DNA of 64,000 nucleotides from Blumeriella jaapii (GCA_009599575.1 VWND01000076.1:992001-1056000); one strand, 5' to 3'. Positions 23,544-35,340 are shown, counted from the first letter of the stretch. Notes: generated by a model from the sequence alone, not told the origin. Program-made: numbers and translations.

Positions 23544-26500
23544 ATGGCCAAACCGAAGTAATGCGCGCTGCACATTCAGCACTTGAACCCCGGCTGACAT
23601 GATATCCTGCTACAGAAAGATGGCAACGCCCAGGAGGCCTGGCGCCCCCGAATCTCCGATTCGAGAACCGGGTTCGCGACGACGACAACAACGCCCACAA
23701 GATGAAGAGGCAGGGTTCTTCGGAGGAGGGTCAGCCACGCCTACGAGGCATGCTCATCGACCTTCGAAATCTTCAATGGCAGATAGCGTCTCGTCACCCC
23801 TTGGACCCTCGATTTCGACCGATCCGTTGGGGCAGCCGGCACAAGGAGACGCACGCATGCCACAACTTGGGCGCAAGAGAAGTTTGATTCGGCCGGAACG
23901 GAATCGGATCGATCCAAAGCACCCGAATTACCATTACAGACAACATGCCGCCAACATGAATGTCCTGCCCTCTTCGACAGGGAATGATCCGATAATGGAG
24001 GACCTTGAGGCAGAGGTTGCTGCGACAGAGACGTCCGGACTCCGAAGCTCTGGGGATGTGGATTTCGACAATTCCCCCCCTCGGGAGAAGAGCAGACGCA
24101 GTCGTGGCCCCAGACCTGAAAAGAGGACGGTCAAGACTTTAGATGGGCCTCGAAGGCGGACGAAACTGAAGAGAGGAAAGAGCCACAGGATGACGAAGGA
24201 AGAAAGAGATTATCAAAAGCAGCTGGACGCTGTGTCGCCGCCCAGTTTGTGGAACGTCTACTGCGCTATCGTCACTTTCTGGTGCCCTGCGTTCATGATG
24301 AAATGCTTCGGCATGCCTGCACGAGAGCAGCAGAGAGCTTGGCGGGAGAAAATCGGACTCATCAGCATAATCATGTTGTTCATGGCAGGCGTCGGCTATC
24401 TTACTTTTGGATTCACTGCGACTGTGTGTCACAATCCTAGACTTCGGCTTCGTGTCAATCATGTCGATGCCGGATACATGATCTTCCACGGCAAAGCATA
24501 CGATCTTTCCACCTCCCACCATCCAGTTGCGAGAGGAATCACGGATGGTGCAAACGTTCTCTATGATTTGCCTATAAAGCACGGTGGCCAGGATGGAAGC
24601 TTCTTATTCCAAAACGTCAATGGAAAGTGCAAAGACATGATTACCCTGAGCCCCAACTCGGACGTGCCGACAAATTCAGACGGAGAGCTCGCTTGGTACT
24701 TCCCTTGTACTACATTCAACCAAGACGGATCGACTGATGTCAACACGACTGTTCCATATTACCTGGGATACGCTTGCCATACCTCTGGCGTCGGTCGAGA
24801 TGCGTTTTATGATCTCAACAGCGCCGGGGACGTTTTCTTCAACTGGGACGACATCAGAAACGTCTCCAGAAACCTCATGGTATACTCTGGAAATGTTCTA
24901 GATCTCAACCTTTTGAACTGGTTTAATTCGTCAGAGGTGTCCGTACCTGCCGAATTCGCTCAACTTGCTGACCGTTCGAATCCACTGAACGCTGCCGTTC
25001 ATGGCCGGGACGTTACCCACTCTTTCCAGAGCCACGACCAGAAGAAACTGGCCCAGTGTCTAGAGCAGATCATCAAAGTCGGTTCCGTCGATACTGAGAG
25101 TGTTGGATGCATTTCATCCAAAGTTGTCCTCTATGTGTCATTGGCTTTCATTTTATCTATTGTGGGAGCGAAGTTCATCTTGGCCTTGGCCTTTCAGTGG
25201 TTCTTGTGCTCAAAATATGCCGCTGCAAAGACTTCGCAGTCGTCGAACAAGAAGAAAAGAGCCCAGCAAATCGAAGATTGGTCGGACGACATCTACCGTG
25301 CGCCGCCGAGGATCCCCGGCGATGTCGGAAGCACAGTCTTGGGCTCGGACCGAACGAGTAGGAGAGCAAGTGCTTTCTTACCTACGACTTCTCGATTCAC
25401 GAGTCCATATGCAGGGGAAACGTCGAGAATGTCCCGTGTAGGTCGACCTCAGCCAACTACAATGGCCAGCCAAACCTCGACCGCAGCCCTGATCAACCCC
25501 AATCCGGATTTCAGGCACGGGAACCCTAGCCGACATAGCTTAATGCGACCGGACACGATTTACGGAGGCTCCGGAGCTGATCATGAAGTGCATGGTCCTG
25601 CGGGCTTCATCCATGAGTCTGTGGTCCCTCAACCGCCCGCCGATTGGGAACCATTTGGCTATCCTCTGGCTCATGCTATCTGCCTTGTCACCGCCTACTC
25701 GGAAGGAGAGCTTGGCGTCCGAACAACACTCGACTCTGTTGCAATGACTGATTATCCGAACAGTCATAAAGTCATTCTTGTCATTTGCGATGGCATCATC
25801 AAAGGTCAAGGAGAGACAGTCTCCACCCCCGATGTCGTTCTTGGCATGATGAAGGACCACTCGATCCTTCCTGAGGAGGTTCCAGCATTCTCCTACGTCG
25901 CTGTTTCCAGTGGTTCGAAGCGACACAACATGGCCAAGGTCTACTCCGGTTTCTACGACTATGGCGCGAACTCGTCGATTCCACTCGCGAAGCAACAGCG
26001 AGTTCCTATGATGTGTGTCGTCAAATGTGGCACGCCAGACGAGGTCGTTAAGTCCAAACCAGGAAACAGAGGCAAGCGTGACAGTCAGATCATCCTCATG
26101 TCTTTCTTGCAGAAGGTCATGTTCGATGAGCGTATGACCGAGCTCGAATTTGAGATGTTCAATGGGCTTTGGAAAGTCACTGGGATTTCGCCCGATTTCT
26201 ACGAGACAGTCCTCATGGTGGACGCGGATACCAAAGTCTTTCCTGACAGTTTGACCCACATGATCTCTGCGATGGTCAAGGATCCAGAAATCATGGGACT
26301 CTGTGGCGAGACCAAGATTGCCAACAAGCGTGCCACTTGGGTATCAGCGATTCAGGTGTTTGAATATTTCATCTCGCACCATCTCTCGAAGTCCTTCGAA
26401 TCTGTCTTTGGTGGTGTCACCTGTCTTCCCGGGTGCTTTTGCATGTACAGGATCAAGGCGCCCAAGGGAGGACAGAACTACTGGGTTCCTATTCTTGCCA

Positions 26501-27339
26501 ATCCTGACGTCGTCGAGCATTACTCCGAGAACGTTGTCGATACACTCCACAAGAAGAACTTGCTCCTGCTGGGAGAGGATCGTTACCTCTCAACGCTCAT
26601 GCTTCGAACGTTTCCCAAACGCAAGCAAGTCTTCATTCCTCAAGCCGTCTGTAAAACCACGGTACCCGAAGAGTTCTCCGTCTTGCTATCTCAAAGACGT
26701 AGATGGATCAACAGTACCGTTCATAATCTCATGGAACTTGTTCTCGTCCGAGATCTTTGCGGTACTTTCTGCTTCAGTATGCAGTTTATTGTTGCCGTTG
26801 AGCTGATTGGAACGATCGTCCTGCCCGCTGCCATCACGTTCACCATCTATGTTGGTAAGAAGCATCCATCGCTCCGTTAGGTAAACATGCTAATTCGGGT
26901 CACAGTTGTCGACTCGATTATTGGACCCGTTCAAACAATCCCTCTGGTCCTGCTCGCTCTTATTCTCGGTCTTCCCGCGGTCCTCATCGTCCTCACCGCC
27001 CACCGCTGGTCTTACGTGGCATGGATGTTCATCTATCTTGTTTCCCTCCCGATTTGGAATTTCGTTCTGCCCATCTACGCGTTCTGGAAGTTCGACGACT
27101 TCTCCTGGGGCGAGACTCGTAAAACCGCTGGCGAGAAGACGAAAAAGGCTGGCATCGAGTACGAGGGCGAGTTTGACAGCTCCAAGATCACCATGAAGAG
27201 GTGGAGCGAGTTCGAGCGTGACCGGAGAACACGATCGGAAGCTGCGTGGGCCCGGAAGGATAGCAGCAGTCATCTTTCCGGGCAAGCTTTACCGGGACCA
27301 CATCACCCAGGCTTTGACGAGTATTCGGACGTTTATTGA
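23544..27339 (+). CDS. Class IV chitin synthase (Chs3 type)
   Basis: Exons 23544-23557, 23616-26854 and 26906-27339; introns of 58 and 51 bp; 1228 residues. The 14-nt first exon (ACAATGGCC context, MAKPK) was preferred to an internal start because donor GTAATG, branch GCTGAC and acceptor CTACAG fit exactly. A disordered basic N-terminus precedes membrane segments ([39 protein letters not shown]). The GT2 catalytic part runs from about residue 680: [37 protein letters not shown] (about 990) and QRRRWINST (about 1031). Three C-terminal membrane segments follow. It polymerises UDP-GlcNAc into wall chitin. There is no myosin motor domain, which excludes classes V and VII. The divergent neighbour is a Chs4-type activator. 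Confidence 0.95.
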
Positions 27340-27854
27340 GGGCCTAGGAATGAGCGTCAGCGATGAGCACGGGTCAGATGTCTACGGGAAGGTTTTGTTT
27401 TCTTGTTTTGAATTCAGCGGAATCACAACTGGAGTGTGATGTGAACACAAAAACTGGTTTAGCGTACATTGTTTCTGGGCGATCACGGGCTCGGCTTGTT
27501 TTTTCTTCCCCGGGGGCGTTGTCTGCGCGCGGTCCGGTCGACGTATCCTAGTGACGTGGGAGTCTTCTGGGAGGGGTTTTTTTCTGGCATCGGTGTGTGT
27601 TTCGTCGTAGTTGCTGTTCTTGTTGCTGAATGGGAAGCGATGCTCGGCCACAGACCAGATCGCCCGGTAATGCTATTAGTCCTTAATCGTTCCCAACGTG
27701 GCTCTTCCGCTTCTCCTTCTCCTTCTCCTTCTGCCGCCTCTTCGAGTCTTTGCGGGATTGGTATCCCTCGGTCGGGCAGCTGTTCGTTCGTTTCGCTCGT
27801 TTCGCTCGTTTCGTACTTACCGTGGCAGCCTGCGTCGTGAGGTCAACTGGGCTG

Positions 27855-27905
27855 GGCATGGCAGGCAGGGCAGGCAGGGCAGGGCAGGCAGGGCAGGGCA
27901 GGTAT
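27855..27905. repeat. CAGGGCAGG-type imperfect repeat
   Basis: Repeated GGCAGG and GGCAGGGCA units over about 50 bp downstream of the chitin synthase. Confidence 0.85.
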
Positions 27906-28079
27906 GGCAAAAAACGAAAGAAGAAGAATGAAAGAGGCTTTTCGCAAAGGCACCTCCTGCTGGAAACAGCGATAGCTGGCCAGCAAGACTGGCTCACGGG
28001 GCGAGACGAGAAGAAGGGAAGGAGTTGCGTGTGCGGATGGGAGGGTGAGTGGGTGTGGCGGAGTGTAGATAGGGTAGGC

Positions 28080-28275
28080 ACTGTACTGTACTGTACAGTA
28101 GGTGGTCGACCGGTCGGTCGGTCGTCGGTTTGTACTGTCGTAGATATTGTGCACATGTACTGTACTGTACTGTACTGTACTGTAGGTAGGAAGGCAAGTA
28201 CTGTACTGTGTGTGTTGGAGTGCTCTCCGAGCTGGATACCTACCCAGGTGGTACTGTACTGTACTGTACTGTGCT
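28080..28275. repeat. TACTGTAC arrays
   Basis: Several runs of TACTG/GTAC units (28080-28100, 28158-28185, 28198-28210 and 28250-28276) separated by unrelated sequence. The word TACTGTACAGTA is its own reverse complement, so a run can fold into hairpins. Confidence 0.85.
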
Positions 28276-28364
28276 GTAGATGTGCTCTTGTGGGTTGTCG
28301 GTTTGCCCCGCCTATACGTAGGCAGTAGTTTACTTTTCTTTACCCCACTTCCACTCGCACGGCG

Positions 28365-28410
28365 TGACATGACATGACATGACATGACGTGACGTGACGT
28401 GAGGTGACGA
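28365..28410. repeat. TGACA/TGACG pentamer array
   Basis: About four TGACA units followed by about four TGACG/TGAGG units. Confidence 0.9.
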
Positions 28411-28462
28411 GGAGATTGCTGGGCTTGATACATGGCTGGTTGGTTGACTTGCGCTCTTTTTT

Positions 28463-28483
28463 GGGGGGGGGGGGGGGGGGGGG
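28463..28483. repeat. G21 homopolymer
   Basis: Twenty-one consecutive G, followed 29 bp later by a second, longer G run. Confidence 0.95.
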
Positions 28484-28512
28484 TAGTGAGCCATTTCGGG
28501 ATAAAAAAAATT

Positions 28513-28539
28513 GGGGGGGGGGGGGGGGGGGGGGGGGGG
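28513..28539. repeat. G27 homopolymer
   Basis: Twenty-seven consecutive G, the longest homopolymer in the window. The exact length is sensitive to sequencing error. Confidence 0.9.
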
Positions 28540-29737
28540 CTTTTTCCGGTCGGGAATGGTGGTGAGTAAGGCAGGCTGGCAGTGGGCTTGCAGTGTTGCG
28601 ATGGGCGATGGGTAGGTAGGTGGGCTTGTACTGTACTGTAGATGGGCGAGCGAACGGGTTGGTTGGTTGGTTGGTTGTGGTTTGACGTTGGGAAGGATTG
28701 GTAGGTAGGCAGACAGACCAACAAGACAGACACGGTGCCGGCCGACTCAAATAAAAACCCTTGTCTTGCGCGTGTGACAAGATTGGGTGGTAGTGGGGGG
28801 GGGGTTTCTCTTCTCTTTTTCATTTTCTTTTCTAGCATATCACGTTGTTGCCCGCAGAGAAGAAAACGTATGGTTACGCACGTTCCAAAAAGGCCGGTAG
28901 TGCCGGTGCTGAGTTGATCCTGGGTGGGTAGGTAGGTAAGGTAGGTAAGTACTGTAAGCATTGGCTGGCGTTCTGGGGTTTGTTGACAACGTTGTTGATG
29001 GGCTCGCTTAAAGGCTCAGGACGGTACATACAGTACGATGTGCTATGGTACTGTAGAACCGGGCAGGTCCCACCTTTCCCGTCCCGTCAGTTTTTATTTG
29101 GCTGGGCGCTCGCTTATCTTTCACTCGAGGCCCGCCGTTCGGTGGAGTGAGTCTACTGTACATACGGAGCTAGTTTGACGCCTGTCAATCTTTCTCTTCG
29201 CAAAGGTGCTCGAATGGGAAAAATCGGGTCAACTGGGAAATGTACTGTACTGTACGTACTAAGAGTACCTACCACCTTGAGGGTTAAAAACCCAAAAGAC
29301 TTGCTCACTCGATGACGATCAATCGCCTGATCGGAAGTCGTACAATACAATGACACTGTACAGTACAGCTCAAGGCAGGCAGCTCAAGGCAGGCAGCGCG
29401 TAGCTTACCTACCGGTCGGTTCCCCAGGGCGGGTCCCTCGCCGCCTCGACGACGGCGACGACAACCACCACAATGACATTGAGTCAGTGGGCGCTCATGT
29501 CCGGTTCCGGTTCATTCCTGTCCTGGTACGGGGCTCACTCACGGCCGGGCCATGGCATCTCGATGGCGATGGCAATGCGAGATGCTGCAGGCTCGTTTCC
29601 GACAGGCTATAGTACTGTACTGTCGCTAGCCGGTCGCTTCGATCTCTCGGTAAGAAGGCCGATATCCCATCCCCAGCAGCCGTCCAACATCCAAATGGAG
29701 TCCCGGCCCAGGTTCGGTCACGGTGATTGACCGGTTG

Positions 29738-29838
29738 CGTCTGGTCTGGTCTGTCGGGCCTGTCTGGTCTGATCTGTCGGGCCTTTCTGGCCTGGTCTTT
29801 CTGGCCTCTCTGGTCTGGCTGGTCTGTCTGGTCTGGTC
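29738..29838. repeat. GTCTGGTCTG imperfect array
   Basis: About 100 bp of GTCTGGTCTGTCGGGCCT-like units with drifting sequence. Confidence 0.8.
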
Positions 29839-30134
29839 CCGGTGAAAGAGGCGGCCAAGGGAAGCACAGGATGGCCTCACCGCTGCCACCTCACGGCTTG
29901 CTGCGGCCTTCTCCTGGCTTGCTGGGACCAAGGAATGTGATGTACCGCATTCCGCCGCCGCCGCTCGAGTGGGAAATGAACAGAGAACGTCGAAGCGAAC
30001 GCGGTGGGAAGCTGCAGCAGCTGCACCTGGCCGTGATCATTTTTTATTTTTTGGTTCTTGGTTTTTCTATTTGGGCTCCAGGGTACTCGGTTGTGTTTTG
30101 CACTCTCCAAGTATCCGAGGGTTGGCTCATCAAG

Positions 30135-30625
30135 GTTGTTCTTCCAAGCGGTGTGTACGGGGCATAGATTTCCCAAGGGGCGAGAGACTGTCATTTCCGG
30201 CCCAAAGATAACTATAGCTGTACACACGCACATATGCGTATCTAATATATCAAAGATTGACACGTAGGAAAAGACTCGGATTGTGGTTCGGGTTGTTCTT
30301 TCACGCGGTGTGTACGGGGGAAAGATATCTCAAAGAAGGAGAAACTGTCATCCGGCCCAAAAACAGCTAGACTTATAAACACTTACACACATTGACACAC
30401 ATATATGCATATAAAACACCAAAGATTGAGACCTAAGTAAGAAAAGACTCGGTTTGTGATTCGGGTTGTTCTTCCACGCGGTGTATACGGGGGATAGATA
30501 TCTCAAAGAAGGAGAAACTGTCATATTCAGCCCCAAAAATCCATAATTATTACACACACGTATATAAATGGGCACATAACATATCAAAAATGGATAAATC
30601 CGACAAGACTCGGATTGTGATTCGG
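30135..30625. repeat. Three diverged tandem copies of a ~165-bp unit
   Basis: Copies begin at 30135, 30292 and 30465 (spacings 157 and 173; last copy to about 30625). Each opens GTTGTTCTTCCACGCGGTGT or a close variant. This is followed by TACGGGG, (T)AGATATCTCAAAGAAGGAG, AAACTGTCAT, a variable A/T-rich part with ACACACGTATATA, then ATCAAAGATTGA and AAGACTCGG..TTGTGATTCGG. Conservation is highest in the first 70 bp and the last 25 bp. Confidence 0.85.
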
Positions 30626-31258
30626 GTTTTTCTTTTTCGTCGACCCGCCGCGGCGTAGTGTTCCGATGATCTGCGAGACCAGGGGAGGGAGAAAATGGGA
30701 TTCTCGTTCTTCGTTCTGCATGTAGCTGACGGCGCATCCCACCGGAGGCAGATCTCCTTCCTGATCACCAGGGGATCGACTCTGACAGTAGAAAGCGCAC
30801 GGTCTGCTGATGGAAATGGCTCCATCGCGGTATGCCGCGACCTCGTCTCTCTGGAAATCATTCTCGACGATCCGGGTCGGCGATTCACGCGCCCAACCCC
30901 ACGTTGGAGAGCAACATCAACACTAACAGAAACACATATCACTCACTTTCCTCAGCCGCTCTCACCATCACGGTTACAGGACGAGAGCATCGCCATCGCC
31001 ATCGCCATCGCCATCGCCATCACCACTCCTGCGATCCATCCCGAAAACAGCATTTCCCACATATTGCCACATCAGCAAGAGGATCCATCCCCCCGCCGTC
31101 TGTCTCTCCTCCACTTTCCCCTCATCGCGCGACGGCCTCTCTCTCTCCGCTCGACTCTTCTCTTCCGGACAGTAGAGTCGTTCTCTTCACTCGGCACCCT
31201 TCACCCTTCACCAATTCGCAAGCTCAGCCAATCCGGTACTGCTGCTGCGACTGCGACT

Positions 31259-31310
31259 GGTGGTGGTGGTGGTTGTGCTGGTGGTGGTGGTGGTGGTGGT
31301 GGTGGTGCTG
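31259..31310. repeat. GGTGGT trinucleotide tract
   Basis: Two runs of (GGT)n separated by TGTGCT, upstream of the WD40 gene. Confidence 0.9.
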
Positions 31311-31541
31311 ACTGGTCAGTCCTGGAGTCGGTTACTCGTCGATCACATCCCCCTCCCCTCCCCTCCCCCCCCCCTCCTCCTCCTCCTCCCCCTCCCCACC
31401 CTCTCCATCTCCATTCCACAACTGACTCCAGTCTCCAGTCTCCAGTCGCCAGTCGCCAGTCGCCGCCAGTCTTCGGTCTCCACCAGTGCTGTCTCCAGTC
31501 TCCAGTCTCCATCCAAAAAACCCAACCTCAAACCAACCAAA

Positions 31542-31564
31542 CCCCCCCCCCCCCCCCCCCCCCC
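31542..31564. repeat. C23 homopolymer
   Basis: Twenty-three consecutive C about 280 bp upstream of the WD40 start codon, probably in the 5' leader. A C16 run follows at 31734-31749. Confidence 0.93.
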
Positions 31565-31733
31565 ATCTCCGCCTTACTCCATACGCTGCGCTGGCTCACG
31601 CTATCGTACAGCACATACTCCCCCTCTCCTCGATCTTCCACGTTTCTCTTCCTTCCATCGGCCTTGGCTATCTCCCTGCCTATCTACCTGCCCTTCGTCG
31701 TCAAGGTCGCGCCCGACGGTCCTCCTCCCCTCG

Positions 31734-31749
31734 CCCCCCCCCCCCCCCC
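31734..31749. repeat. C16 homopolymer
   Basis: Sixteen consecutive C about 100 bp before the WD40 start codon. Confidence 0.93.
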
Positions 31750-31846
31750 GGAATCGACGCTACACAAGCAAGGTCACCGAGGACTCGGACTTCAAATCTC
31801 ACATGGAATATCGACTGCGCAGAGGCGAATTCAGTAGCAGACCGAC

Positions 31847-34320
31847 ATGTCGGGGCAGATTCCCTTGACTCCCCCCAACGATGCTCCACTCGAGGCCGGG
31901 GTCATGTCGGCGACGCTGCCAGCGCAATGCACAACAACCACAACAGCCACCACAACCACAACCGCAACTACAACCACAACAACGACAACCCCCCCGCTGG
32001 TTGGAACGCCTCTCAGTATAGATCTGGCAGGTCTCGAAGACGACGGATCCAACGCAGGAAAGAGACTCGAGCCGCACCCGCCGAACGAAGAAGAAGAAGA
32101 AGAAGACGATGATCATGACATGTCAGATGAAGGCGTCGCCTTGACCATGACCCTCTCGCACGCCGAAGCCCTGAACACGGAAATGGATCTGCTGGACGCC
32201 GAAGTGATGGGCCACGACAACCTAATCGGTCTTTCCGACCATCTTTCTTACTACCCCGGATCCTCGCCGGGCCCAACGTATCCCTTCGCGTCAGACGATG
32301 ACCCTCCGGAAGGCGCTCACACCGAGGAGGATGTTCATATGCAAGACATTGCCGTGGGCCCAACAAGTGTACCGGCAACCATGTTAGAGGTGTCGCAGCA
32401 ATTACAGCACCTACAAGATGGGCAAGATCATGCAGAACTCGCCGATGCAGCGGACGAACTACATGATGGTGCTACCCATCATCATCACAGTACTCCCTCC
32501 ATTCTCTTACCATTCTTCTTGACTTTTCAGAACCTGCCTGCTCCGGTGATGGGGGTCGGCGCTCAACCGGGCTTTGTCTCGTTGTCTCAGATCTCTCCTA
32601 ACACCACACCAACCGCGCCACTCCCGTGGCAAGCAACAGGACCAGCTGTGTCCGCTCAGGCTTCTTCTCAGACGCAGATACCTTTTCATAATCCCATGTT
32701 GGACGACTTTGATGATGAGGATGCTGACCAGCCTGAAGTCGATGACCAGTTCAATTTTAGCTTCCACCACTTTCTGGAAAACTGGAGGAGATCTTCGGTG
32801 CGCTCTCAGGATGAGGACCCCCGACGGCATGCTCGAGGTCCGGACCTGCTTGCGATTCGCGAGCAGAGAAAGGAGGTTCTGGATCCTATAGAGCGCAGCG
32901 ACCTCCAAGGAGACATGTGCGATATTCAGAGGATAAATTGGCACAACCTTGGGGTGACGCCGCTGGCCGCGCGCCAAGAACGTCGAAACACGTACAAGAA
33001 CTACAACAACCTGAGAATCGATCATCGATGGCATGTAGGTGGTATCGCTCCCATGGTTTTGGGGGCCAAGCACTAACCCAAGAAAAGCCCCGGGCTCACG
33101 GTTCGGAGCTCATGGACGACCAGAACTTCTTCAAGTTCAAACGCATGGACTTCAACCATCGGGTCAACCTGTCACACTTCCAGCTGAGAAATCTCATGGC
33201 ATGTGCTTCTCGTGATCATGTCTTCTACGCGGGCAGGGGACAAGTCATGCACTGGAATCCTCGGAGTGGCTCGGCGGCCCCAGACATCGCCATGGATCTT
33301 CGCAACCCGACTGTACAGCCTGCCAACTTTATCCCCGGCGCACCGGCGGGCATCCAAATCTCCAGTCTGGCGGTCGGCCATGACATACTCATTGCGGGTG
33401 GTTTTGCTGGGGAGTACGCGCTGGTCAACCTGAAGGCGCAGAAGGACAGCCAACACACAGAAGGCCTGGTCACTGAAAGCATCCAGAGCATCACGAACTT
33501 CATTCAAGTACATGCTGCTCGTCGCTCGCATGGCCCGCTGGCTACCTTTTGTCCGAACGATAACTCCATTCGACTCCTCGACATTGGTTCGAACACCTTC
33601 ATCGCAGATCACAGATACGAGCACGCTATCAACTGCACCGCAACCTCTCCCGACCAGCGTCTTCGAGTCGTCGTCGGGGACTCTAAGCAAGTGATGATCT
33701 GCAACGCCGAGACGGGCGAGATACTCCAGAGTCTAGATGGTCATCGGGACTTTGGTTTCTCATGTGACTGGGCAGATGATGGCTGGACTGTAGCTACGGG
33801 CAACCAGGATATGATGGTCAAGATCTGGGATGCCAGAAAATGGACGAACAGTCAAGGTTTAGCCCAGCCTGTCGCCACTATCGCGGCAGACACGGCATGC
33901 GTGCGCAAGCTCAAATTCTCCCCCGTAGGGTCCGGAAAGAGGGTATTGCTGGCCGCTGAGCCTGCGGACATCATCAGCGTCATTGACGGGGAGTCTTTCT
34001 CGAGCAAACAGACACTGAGTTTCTTTGGCGAGATTGGCGGCGTGGACTTTACAAACGATGGCCAAGACATCTTCGTGGCGAATTGTGACGACACGAGAGG
34101 TGGGCTGATGCAATATGAACGATGCGGTCTCGCTAGTCACGGCCTCTACGGCCTCGAGGAGTACAATCCGAAACGTAAAGCTCCGAATCAGAGACGGGGC
34201 GAAGGCCACGACTGGGGGCGGACCGACGAAGACGTGGTCAAGCACCCCAAATCCAGAGGCTCTGAAACGCAGCGAACCAAAAGAGCGGCAAAGCTGGGCT
34301 TTGCCATGGGCCATTTCTAA
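31847..34320 (+). CDS. WD40-repeat protein with DUF2415-like region
   Basis: Exons 31847-33034 and 33088-34320, one 53-bp intron, 806 residues. The N-terminal third is low complexity: a Thr-rich run (about residues 28-47), an acidic EEEEEEDDDHD stretch and HHHH. A conserved block (RQERRNTYKNYNNLRIDHR, then KFKRMDFNHRVNLSHFQLRNLMAC) precedes a beta-propeller. Propeller blades include QVMICNAETGEILQSLDGHRD and NQDMMVKIWDARKW. The last part (RVLLAAEPADIISVIDGESF, IFVANCDDTRGGLMQYE) resembles the C-terminal DUF2415 of fungal WD proteins such as the uncharacterised S. pombe C2A9.03 type. That link is from memory. Function unknown, probably a scaffold. The 5' leader is rich in C runs. Confidence 0.88.
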
Positions 34321-34368
34321 GGGATGCGTAGCACTGTACATTTTCGCTCCGCTTCACTTAGGAATAGG

Positions 34369-34395
34369 CAGGACCTGACTCCCAAGCGGGTCCTG
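34369..34395 (+). other. Inverted repeat in the 3' UTR of the WD40 gene
   Basis: CAGGACC (34369-34375) and GGTCCTG (34389-34395) form a perfect 7-bp stem with a 13-base loop, about 50 bp after the stop codon. A possible RNA hairpin. Confidence 0.4.
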
Positions 34396-35317
34396 TTTGG
34401 TGCCCCGATAAATAATTTCATTTTACATGTCATGAGCAATGCGGTCGAAGGGGAGGGTGGGATAGCGTAGGAGTTGGCATCCATTTGTTCCCACACGGAA
34501 GTGAAGAGTTCACCAGCCTTATTGCTTTCCCCGCACGCCCGGTGCCCAACTCTACGGACACTTTTTCATACGGCATTTTCAAGCGACATTCATTCAAGTC
34601 ATTGGTCAACACATGCCCTACGGGAAGGCGCTTCTTTTTCACGGCTTTAGTTTTGCATCTGGCGAATGTTTCTGCATGGTGCATTGAGCGAAGGATGGCA
34701 CCCCCTGGCTCTCTGAAGTGGTGCTTCAGGGGCCTATTTGGTATGGGGATAGGCAGGAAGGCCAGGCTCCATTGATTTAGCGTGGAGTTTGGGGGATAGG
34801 ATGGAGGATACATACCCTAAGATTTCTTCATCTTATGTTGTCATGATTCATGATATTGATTCGTCATCAAGGTCTCTGTGTCTTTTTTTCTTTCTTTTTT
34901 CTTCTTCTTTTTGCTGGCTCTGCCCTGTCCTCCTTGATGAAGGGAAAGGACGTTGATAGTGCGATTTGAAGGGCACAGTACATATATCATACTTCGGTAG
35001 TTCTTAATTCCAGAGGAGGTTTCTGACATCCTGCAGACTCGTCCACATCCCTTCTCGAGTCTTGTTTGCGGCTTGTCTGTCTTGTCGGTCTTTCTCTGCC
35101 TGCTCTCGACTACACCACCACACCGTCAAAAGCGTGCTCGGGTTCGTTCCGCCTTCACGACCCCAAGTACTAGGTAGGTAGGTATCCTCGAAAACCCCTC
35201 CTGACCCTGTAGGATCCATCGGTTTCCAATGAAGATTTTTCTTCTTCTTCTGGCTATGTGTGTAGTACGCTGCCTAACTCACATTGTTCCTCTTTTGCAC
35301 TGTAGATGCGATATGTC

Positions 35318-35340
35318 TCTCTCTCTCTCTCTCTCTCTCT
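35318..35340. repeat. (CT)n microsatellite
   Basis: About 11-12 CT units in the intergenic region. Confidence 0.9.

Larger units (their letters stand above)
27340..31846. other. 4.5-kb low-complexity intergenic region
   Basis: No credible gene. All long open frames here read simple sequence. Contents in order: CTTCTC repeats (27708-27740), CAGGGCAGG repeats (27855-27905), many TACTGTAC arrays (28080-28275, 28628, 29244), TGACA pentamers (28365-28410), two long G runs, GGTTGGTT (28657-28676), a GTCTGGTCTG array (29738-29838), three ~165-bp tandem copies (30135-30625), CATCGC repeats (30985-31020), GGTGGT repeats (31259-31310) and C runs. The last ~800 bp is C/T-rich and is probably promoter/5' UTR of the WD40 gene. 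Confidence 0.6.

Noticed and set aside
25540..26259. 240-codon antisense frame within the chitin synthase
   Set aside because: Shadow of strongly coding sequence on the other strand; no independent signals.
27843..28961. Long minus-strand open frame (372 codons)
   Set aside because: It reads TACTGTAC repeats, TGACA repeats and both G runs as protein. The product is low complexity throughout.
30695..31837. Open frame of 381 codons before the WD40 gene
   Set aside because: His-Arg, Gly and Pro runs come from CATCGC, GGT and C-rich repeats. It is most likely leader and promoter sequence.
27340..31846. Possible transposon in the long gene-free region
   Set aside because: No transposase or reverse transcriptase motif, no long terminal or inverted repeats and no strong A/T bias of the kind left by RIP; only simple repeats and the three-copy tandem unit.
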